From the NCBI GenBank assembly GCA_002441525.1, contig DJWH01000099.1:1-19945 (forward strand): 19,945 nt of DNA, read 5' to 3'. How positions within the stretch are numbered: the first letter of the stretch is position 1; every line of letters starts with the position of its first letter. Positions 14,531 through 19,945 of the stretch are shown here, one piece after another. A program made the translations under genes and the position numbers. The stretch comes from Acholeplasmataceae bacterium UBA6235. Its GTDB lineage: Bacteria > Bacillota_I > Bacilli_A > Acholeplasmatales > UBA5453. A model generated the notes under the pieces. It was not told where the DNA came from, did not search any database, and saw nothing but the letters and a program-made list of their open reading frames with translations.

Positions 14531-15760
14531 TTAGTTTTCTGCTAGAATCGATTCAATTCTTTGTGAGATTGGTGGATGACTATAATGGATGAACACATAA
14601 AGCGGATGTGGGGTTAAGTTGGCGAAGTTTTCAATGGTCAATTTCTTTAATGCTGAAACCATCGCTTCTTTAGACGTATTTTTCGCTGCGAAATCATCGG
14701 CTTTAAACTCAGCTTTTCTCGACGCGTAATTCATATAAATGCTGATTGGGATTTCCACCGGCTCTAATAAAACCATCATCAAAATGATTGTGAATCCAAA
14801 ATGAACACCACTTAATCCAAATGCCGTAAATAAACTTGGTGTTAATAATATGAATGTCAATAAGCCTACATAGACTAATAACAACAATAGAGTTCTGAAT
14901 AACCCTTTGGTCGTATCTTTGTGAGTTGCGTGACCAAGTTCATGGGCAAGTACAGCCAAAATCTCTTCAAAAGACATTTTTTCAATCAACGTATCGAACA
15001 AAACAACTTCCTTTTGTTTGCCTAAGCCACTGAAGTAGGCATTGAGTTTGGTCGAACGTTTCGAAGCATCTAGAACGAATATTTTCTTCACTTCAAACCC
15101 TAATTTAGCACCAAGCGTATCGATTTCCGATTTTAATGGACTATCTGCCATGGGCTCAATTTTATTAAACCAACGCATGAAATATTTTTGTAAGAAGTAG
15201 ATGAGAACTAAAATAATCGCTAAAGCGAAATAGCTAAACAACATAAACCAAAGCATATTGTCTTCAAATTGTCTAAATATGAAATGCAGTAATGCAATCA
15301 AGCCGCCACCTAAAACAATGGTTAATATTAAACCTTTTAAGGTATCGATCCAAAATAACTTTGGGGTCATTTTGTTGAATCCAAATGAGGCTTCAATTTT
15401 AAATATTCGATAGTATTTAAGGGGAAGGTTGATTAAGAGTGAAATGACATAAAACACGAACATGAAGAGTAGTGTTTGAAGCGTTAATGAAGCGGTTAAA
15501 CCGTTAACAGCACCTTCTAACCAACCAAAGAAATTGAATGACAAAAATAGTAAAAGAAGTAGAGTAGAAAGCACCGATGTAATCATACCAAACTTAAAGT
15601 TTGCCATGGAATATTTAAGCCATGTTTGGTATTTTTCCGGGTCATAAATATCTTCTACAGACTCTGGCATTAATGCTTTTCTATTACGATAGTTTAAAAT
15701 AGAAATGGTTGTATCAAATATAAATACCACCATAATAATCAATAAAACTATAAGTTTCAT
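14531..15760 (-). CDS. M48 family membrane metalloprotease (Ste24/CAAX-protease-like)
   Basis: 409 residues. The zinc motif HELGH (His273, Glu274, His277) follows VLAHELGHATHKD, and the third ligand is Glu351 in RKAEFKADDFA, with Asp355 at the usual spacing. The upstream segment STKLNAYFSGLG (about 236-247) is the edge strand typical of Ste24. There are about seven membrane helices (about 3-21, 59-78, 92-112, 139-162, 168-191, 291-315, 320-340). The length and layout match Ste24/FACE1 rather than the shorter HtpX. A role in membrane-protein quality control or peptide cleavage is likely; real CAAX prenyl substrates are not expected in bacteria. AAGGA lies 10 bases before the start. Confidence 0.92.
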   Translation of the reverse strand: MKLIVLLIIMVVFIFDTTISILNYRNRKALMPESVEDIYDPEKYQTWLKYSMANFKFGMITSVLSTLLLLLFLSFNFFGWLEGAVNGLTASLTLQTLLFMFVFYVISLLINLPLKYYRIFKIEASFGFNKMTPKLFWIDTLKGLILTIVLGGGLIALLHFIFRQFEDNMLWFMLFSYFALAIILVLIYFLQKYFMRWFNKIEPMADSPLKSEIDTLGAKLGFEVKKIFVLDASKRSTKLNAYFSGLGKQKEVVLFDTLIEKMSFEEILAVLAHELGHATHKDTTKGLFRTLLLLLVYVGLLTFILLTPSLFTAFGLSGVHFGFTIILMMVLLEPVEIPISIYMNYASRKAEFKADDFAAKNTSKEAMVSALKKLTIENFANLTPHPLYVFIHYSHPPISQRIESILAEN

Positions 15761-15781
15761 CTATATCACATCCTTAGGATG

Positions 15782-15811
15782 ATTATAACACCAAAAAGAC
15801 ACTTTTACCAA
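15782..15811 (-). promoter_or_regulatory. Promoter of the M48 protease gene
   Basis: On the minus strand TTGGTA (15811-15806), an 18-base spacer and a perfect TATAAT (15787-15782), 21 bases before the ATG. It is divergent from the promoter of the alcohol dehydrogenase gene. Confidence 0.65.
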
Positions 15812-15827
15812 AACAGACATGCCCATG

Positions 15828-15836
15828 TGATATAAT
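15828..15836 (+). promoter_or_regulatory. Extended -10 promoter of the alcohol dehydrogenase gene
   Basis: TGA-TATAAT is a perfect extended -10 box, 25 bases before ATG 15862. No good -35 is seen at the right distance, which an extended -10 can compensate for. Confidence 0.65.
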
Positions 15837-15861
15837 AACGATATAAAGAGGTGAAAGATTC

Positions 15862-17076
15862 ATGAAAGTATTGTTTCGAATCGTTCAATTCGTCCTCAAA
15901 TGGGTTTCAAAAGTCTTACCATGGAAACAACCCATCGTTTTAGAAGGACCAGACAGTCTACTCCTACTCAAAAAACAGTTAACCACTTTACCATATAAGC
16001 ATTACCTCATCGTTACCGACAAAGGCATTCAAAAAGCAGGTCTATTAGAAGAAGTACTAAAAGTGATACAAATGGATTCTATTCAGTTTACTATATTTGA
16101 TGAAACACCTGCCAATCCAACTGTTCAAGCCATTGAAAAAGCATATGAATGGTATTTAAGCATGGGCTGTGACGCTTTGATTGCGTTAGGTGGTGGCTCA
16201 GCGATAGACGCTGCAAAAGCCGTCGGTATTCGAGTTATAAAACCAAACACACCACTTCACAAGATGAAGGGGATTTTAAAAGTGAGAAAAAAATTACCTT
16301 ATCTGATTGCGATACCAACCACCGCTGGTACGGGGAGTGAAACCACCATAGCAACTGTAATTTCTAATCCAGATACACATGAAAAATATGCAATTAGTGA
16401 TTTGAACATCATGCCTAAAGTGGCCGTATTAGAGCCTAAACTGATTAAAAACTTACCAAAATTCTTTACTGCAACCACAGGCATGGATGCGTTAACCCAT
16501 GCGGTAGAGGCTTATATTGGACATGGGGGTACAAAATACACCAATAAGATGGCGGAAGAAGCCATTCTAGGCATTCAAAAACACTTAAAGAATAGCGTCG
16601 ATGAACCCCACGATTTGGTTGCGAGAGCAGGCATGCTCAAAGCTTCATTCCAGGCAGGGGCTGCATTTACTAGAGCCTATGTTGGTAACATCCATGCAAT
16701 GGCGCATACCTTCGGTGGATTTTATCAAGTACCTCATGGATATGCGAATGCCATCATCATGCCACATGTATTAAAATTCTATGGCAAAACAGCAGAGTCC
16801 AAACTAGCGAAACTATCCGATTTACTTAAACTCACAGATACCAATGTATCGAATGGGATGAAGATGAAAGCTTTCATCGACTGGATTGAAAAACTGAACA
16901 GTTATTTGGGGATACCAACTCAAATCGAAGTACCCCATAAACAAGATGTGGAAGCGATGATTCGAAATGCTTATGTGGAATCTAATCCACTTTACCCTGT
17001 ACCAAAGATTTTTAGTAAAATGGATTTTAAAGTTTTATACAACGCCATTATGAAAGTTGAGCCTAAAGCAGAGTAA
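15862..17076 (+). CDS. Iron-containing alcohol dehydrogenase (group III)
   Basis: 404 residues. The NAD(P)-binding turn GGGSAIDAAK is at 110-119 and IPTTAGTGSE at 151-160. The four metal ligands fit the family: Asp209 and His213 in TGMDALTHAVEAY, His278 in GNIHAMAHTFGG and His292 in VPHGYANAIIMPH. It interconverts short alcohols or diols and aldehydes or ketones. The exact substrate is unclear: NADH disposal by ethanol or lactaldehyde/propanediol chemistry is typical, and a glycerol dehydrogenase role is less likely by motif. The first ~22 residues form an unusual amphipathic, Lys/Trp-containing segment (FRIVQFVLKWVSKVL) before the core, which could touch the membrane. GAGGTG (15849-15854) is the ribosome site. 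It forms a single-gene transcript. Confidence 0.93.
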   Translation: MKVLFRIVQFVLKWVSKVLPWKQPIVLEGPDSLLLLKKQLTTLPYKHYLIVTDKGIQKAGLLEEVLKVIQMDSIQFTIFDETPANPTVQAIEKAYEWYLSMGCDALIALGGGSAIDAAKAVGIRVIKPNTPLHKMKGILKVRKKLPYLIAIPTTAGTGSETTIATVISNPDTHEKYAISDLNIMPKVAVLEPKLIKNLPKFFTATTGMDALTHAVEAYIGHGGTKYTNKMAEEAILGIQKHLKNSVDEPHDLVARAGMLKASFQAGAAFTRAYVGNIHAMAHTFGGFYQVPHGYANAIIMPHVLKFYGKTAESKLAKLSDLLKLTDTNVSNGMKMKAFIDWIEKLNSYLGIPTQIEVPHKQDVEAMIRNAYVESNPLYPVPKIFSKMDFKVLYNAIMKVEPKAE

Positions 17077-17097
17077 TATCTGCTTTTTCTTTTTTTT
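17065..17097 (+). terminator. Intrinsic terminator of the alcohol dehydrogenase gene
   Basis: A perfect 8-bp stem AAAGCAGA/TCTGCTTT (17065-17072 with 17079-17086) and a T-rich tail to 17097. The TAA stop (17074-17076) is in the loop. Confidence 0.88.
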
Positions 17098-17115
17098 GAT
17101 TCAATCAAATTGCGT

Positions 17116-17121
17116 TATAAT
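17116..17121 (+). promoter_or_regulatory. Probable -10 box for the galactosidase operon
   Basis: A perfect TATAAT lies 40 bases before ATG 17162 and directly after the upstream terminator. The -35 zone overlaps the terminator T-tract and is not convincing. Confidence 0.5.
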
Positions 17122-17161
17122 TAAACTAGACAATCGATATATAGAAATGGGGAGATGGCAA

Positions 17162-19501
17162 ATGATTTTTATTAATTACCCTTACTTTCACTTAAAGACA
17201 GAGTCATTGAGTTATGTTTTTTCAGTAACACCAACCAGTAAATTGGAACATTTATACTTTGGAGACACTATCCCTGATGGCGATTTTTCTGCCTTGCATT
17301 TTAAACCCACCGCAGGCCTCGGCAGTGCAATCCTCTATGAACAAAACAATCAACAAACCAACTTGGACTTCTTACCGCTAGAAATGTCGGAGTTTGGCAA
17401 AGGTGATTTTAGATTAACCCCACTTGAAATCCAAATGCCCGATCAAACATTTGTTACGGATTTCATCTATCAAAAACACGAAGTTGTTTTAGGGATTGTG
17501 CCTTCTGGTGTTTTACCTGTTGGTAAATCCGCAGATGACATTGAATCCTTAATCATCACACTGAAAGACACCAAGTTCGATGTCGAAATCCACTTGATTT
17601 ATACCATATACGCTTCAACGAACATCATTGGTCGTAGAATGATCATCGATAATAAAGATGAAACCATTCATTTACGCAAGGTGATGTCGATGATGATTGA
17701 TATCCCTGAAGTGGACTACGAATTGATGACTTTACAAGGGGGTTGGATCAAAGAAACCCATAAAGAGATTAGACCTCTATTGGTAGGTACCTATATCCAT
17801 GAATCGACCACAGGCGCATCCTCCAATCGTGTCAACCCTGGATTCATGGTATATAAAAAAGGTAGTCATGAAGACTATGGGGCTTGTTATGGTTTTAACC
17901 TCATTTATAGTGGTAATCATTATCAAGCAGTGCATGTCTCAAATCACGGCATCATGAGAATTATGAACGGGATTCACCCACAAGCTTTCCATTATCCATT
18001 AGAGAAAAACCATCAATTTGAAACACCAGAAGCCATTCTATCTTTTTCAAAACAAGGCTTCAATGGGTTATCAAAAAACTTTCATGACTTTGTTCAAAAA
18101 CACATCACACCCAGGCAATTCAAACACAAACTAAAACCGGTTGTCATCAATAGTTGGGAAGCCTTCTTTTTTGACTTTACAGCAAGCAAACTTTTAAAGC
18201 TAGCCAAAAAAGCGAAACAACTTGGCGTCGAGTTATTTGTACTCGATGATGGGTGGTTTGGCAAACGGAACGATGACACCTCATCTTTAGGTGATTATCA
18301 TGTCAACCTCAAAAAACTTCCAGGTGGTTTAACAAAATTAGCCAACGCGATTCATAAATTGGGATTACAGTTTGGTTTGTGGTTTGAACCAGAAATGATT
18401 TCACCGAACAGTGATTTATATCGAACACACCCAGAATGGGCCATTCATATAGAAGGTAGAACCCCTGCCTTAGGACGTAACCAATGGGTCTTAGATTTAT
18501 GCAACCCCGATGTGAGAATATATATTGTGAGTGAAATGTCCAAAATCATTGAATCCACAAAATTGGATTACATCAAATGGGACATGAATCGACACATCAC
18601 AGACGCGACATCTTACGCCATCAAAAACCCGGGCACATTCTATTATGACTACATCCTTGGGCTTTATGATATTTTAAATACACTACGACAAAAGTATCCA
18701 GACCTTTGGATTGAATCTTGTTCAAGTGGTGGAAATCGTTTTGATTTAGGGATGTTATCCTATACCCCATATATTTGGGCCTCTGACAACACTGACCCGA
18801 TTGAAAGACTCGATATTCAAGAAGGGTTATCCTATTTTTATCCACCATCCACGATCAGTTGTCACGTATCATTGGCACCACATGCCCAAACCCTTAGAAA
18901 TACACCGTTATCCACACGGTTCAATGTCGCTGCCATGGGCTGTCTTGGGTATGAATTAAATTTTAAATATTTAACTAGAGCAGAACTCAAGGAAATTAAA
19001 CGTCAAATCGTGCTGTATAAGTCCTATCAAAATGTGTTTCAACAAGGGACATTCAAACGATATAACACGATCAGAGACAATTTAAAACTTTGGCAAGTCT
19101 CTTTAGTCGATACACACATTGTAGGGTTTTATCAAACCTTTTACCACGCATCGCCAAATCCAGATGTGCTATCCGTCAAAGATTTAAATCCGAATGCCAT
19201 TTACGAGATTACATCGATTCAACAAACACTACCGATTGGTCGCTTTGGTCATTTGATTGCGCATGCGTTGCCTATCAAGCTCAATCCCAATGGGGTCATC
19301 ATGCATACCATTTCAAAATACATTCAGTTGGATAACGCCACAGAGTCCTATACCACATCAGGACAAGTGCTCATGCAAGGTATTCCACTCAAACAACAAT
19401 TCAGTGGTACGTACTATAACGATCAAACCAGAATCCTTGGTGACTTTGGTTCACAGCTATACATCATCAGAAAAGTAGGTGACGTCAGTGAGAGAAATTA
19501 G
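17162..19501 (+). CDS. GH36 alpha-galactosidase
   Basis: 779 residues, started at ATG 17162 with GGGGAG (17149-17154) 7 bases upstream. The open frame reaches back to 17057, but those codons lie in the upstream terminator and promoter. An N-terminal beta-sandwich (to about 320) is followed by a TIM barrel with SWEAFFFD (331-338), LDDGWFG (361-367), GLWFEPEMI (405-413), nucleophile Asp474 in IKWDMNRH, ESCSSGGNRFD (518-528) and acid/base Asp542 in WASDNTDPIERL. The C-terminus is a beta domain. It hydrolyses terminal alpha-1,6-galactose from raffinose, stachyose, melibiose or galactolipid-derived sugars. No signal peptide is present, so it acts in the cytoplasm on imported oligosaccharides. It overlaps the next glycosidase gene by 14 bases if that gene starts at 19488. 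Confidence 0.95.
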   Translation: MIFINYPYFHLKTESLSYVFSVTPTSKLEHLYFGDTIPDGDFSALHFKPTAGLGSAILYEQNNQQTNLDFLPLEMSEFGKGDFRLTPLEIQMPDQTFVTDFIYQKHEVVLGIVPSGVLPVGKSADDIESLIITLKDTKFDVEIHLIYTIYASTNIIGRRMIIDNKDETIHLRKVMSMMIDIPEVDYELMTLQGGWIKETHKEIRPLLVGTYIHESTTGASSNRVNPGFMVYKKGSHEDYGACYGFNLIYSGNHYQAVHVSNHGIMRIMNGIHPQAFHYPLEKNHQFETPEAILSFSKQGFNGLSKNFHDFVQKHITPRQFKHKLKPVVINSWEAFFFDFTASKLLKLAKKAKQLGVELFVLDDGWFGKRNDDTSSLGDYHVNLKKLPGGLTKLANAIHKLGLQFGLWFEPEMISPNSDLYRTHPEWAIHIEGRTPALGRNQWVLDLCNPDVRIYIVSEMSKIIESTKLDYIKWDMNRHITDATSYAIKNPGTFYYDYILGLYDILNTLRQKYPDLWIESCSSGGNRFDLGMLSYTPYIWASDNTDPIERLDIQEGLSYFYPPSTISCHVSLAPHAQTLRNTPLSTRFNVAAMGCLGYELNFKYLTRAELKEIKRQIVLYKSYQNVFQQGTFKRYNTIRDNLKLWQVSLVDTHIVGFYQTFYHASPNPDVLSVKDLNPNAIYEITSIQQTLPIGRFGHLIAHALPIKLNPNGVIMHTISKYIQLDNATESYTTSGQVLMQGIPLKQQFSGTYYNDQTRILGDFGSQLYIIRKVGDVSERN

Positions 19502-19945
19502 ACACATGAATGATGGTTGGTATTTTAAACCATTTGATTTAAAAGACATCGAAACCTTTGATCCAACACAATCCATTTTGGTATCCATTCCTCACGAAGG
19601 GGTAAAGTTACCTTATCACTATTTTGATGAAACCATCACCCAACAAGTCTTTAGTTATCATAAAGAATTTTTCATTGAATCTACCTTTGAAGGAAAAATC
19701 ATCTCGATCCGATTTGAAGGGGTTGCTCATCAAGCCAGTGTCTATTTGAATGGTCGCTTTGTTACGAAACATATTGGTGGATATACGCCATTTGAAGCCA
19801 TTTTAAATGATTATGTTGTTTATGGTGAAATGAATCAACTGTGTGTTGTTGTCGATGGGATTGAAGACCCAGACACACCCCCATTTGGTGGGGTAGTGGA
19901 TTATTTAGGTTATGTCGGAATATACCGTGAAGTCGCCCTTATCCT
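19488..19945 (+). CDS. GH2 family glycosidase, N-terminal part (beta-galactosidase/beta-glucuronidase type; 3' end outside window)
   Basis: The frame is open to the window end (152 codons). I prefer GTG 19488, which is preceded by AGGTGA (19477-19482) and gives VREIRHMNDGWYF, a start typical of GH2 enzymes. ATG 19506 is the alternative but has a poor ribosome site. The visible part is the GH2 sugar-binding jelly-roll: FSYHKEFFI, RFEGVAHQASVYLNGRFV, HIGGYTPFEAIL and DYLGYVGIYREVAL, the last being the hallmark GGIYRxV-type edge. The catalytic barrel lies beyond the edge, so substrate (beta-galactoside, beta-glucuronide or beta-mannoside) cannot be fixed. Overlap with the alpha-galactosidase gene indicates an oligosaccharide-utilisation operon. 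Confidence 0.85.
   Translation, partial: MREIRHMNDGWYFKPFDLKDIETFDPTQSILVSIPHEGVKLPYHYFDETITQQVFSYHKEFFIESTFEGKIISIRFEGVAHQASVYLNGRFVTKHIGGYTPFEAILNDYVVYGEMNQLCVVVDGIEDPDTPPFGGVVDYLGYVGIYREVALI

Noticed and set aside
17057..17161. Upstream extension of the alpha-galactosidase from 17057
   Set aside because: It would translate through a terminator T-tract and the promoter; ATG 17162 has a strong ribosome site and a family-like N-terminus.

Overview
The window looks like a chromosomal segment of a low-GC, wall-less or wall-reduced Bacillota/Mycoplasmatota bacterium. My best guess is an Acholeplasmatales- or Izemoplasma-like lineage that uses the standard genetic code. Intact genes stop at TGA (for example at 1303, 6992, 8248 and 8604) and tryptophan is read from TGG, so UGA has not been reassigned. 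Promoters are SigA-like and several ribosome sites are strong (AGGAGG). The species assignment is inference; no rRNA or tRNA is present.

Layout: (1) 1-510, the 3' end of a repeat-containing secreted or surface protein with a strong terminator. (2) 623-2432, a tightly packed run of a lipoprotein followed by three tandem paralogous small membrane proteins, ending in a terminator shared with the opposite strand. (3) 4512-2458 (minus), a large membrane-anchored alpha/beta hydrolase fused to a polytopic C-terminal half. (4) 4513-4924, a divergent control region with two near-consensus promoters, a 16-bp palindrome, a palindrome at the minus-strand transcription start, a cre-like site and two structured leaders. 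(5) 4925-10094, a glycerol / glycerol-3-phosphate operon: glpP antiterminator, hairpin terminator, GlpA-like FAD/[2Fe-2S] dehydrogenase, GlpB-like flavoprotein, DUF1667 four-cysteine protein and glpK. The last three junctions are ATGA overlaps. (6) 10098-10587, a SAM-I-clan riboswitch in front of a 99-residue protein I do not recognise. (7) 11030-10674 (minus), a four-helix membrane protein with four histidines spaced like a di-haem cytochrome b. (8) 12085-11120 (minus), a membrane-anchored alpha/beta hydrolase. (9) 12232-13524, a WG-repeat lipoprotein. (10) 13618-14499, a PAP2 phosphatase, convergent with (11) an M48 Ste24-like protease (15760-14531, minus) across a perfect bidirectional terminator. 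(12) 15862-17076, an iron-type alcohol dehydrogenase. (13) 17162-19945, a GH36 alpha-galactosidase overlapping the start of a GH2 glycosidase cut by the window edge.

How it works together: the glp operon would phosphorylate glycerol (GlpK) and oxidise glycerol-3-phosphate to dihydroxyacetone phosphate with a GlpA/GlpB/DUF1667 complex. GlpP and the hairpins before and after its gene suggest antitermination control, and a conserved HFFG histidine in GlpK suggests PTS control. The galactosidase pair degrades alpha- and probably beta-linked oligosaccharides. Much of the rest is cell-envelope biology. I found no mobile element, CRISPR array or phage gene. The least explained parts are the paralogous membrane-protein cassette, the SAM-riboswitch-controlled orphan and the compact putative di-haem protein.
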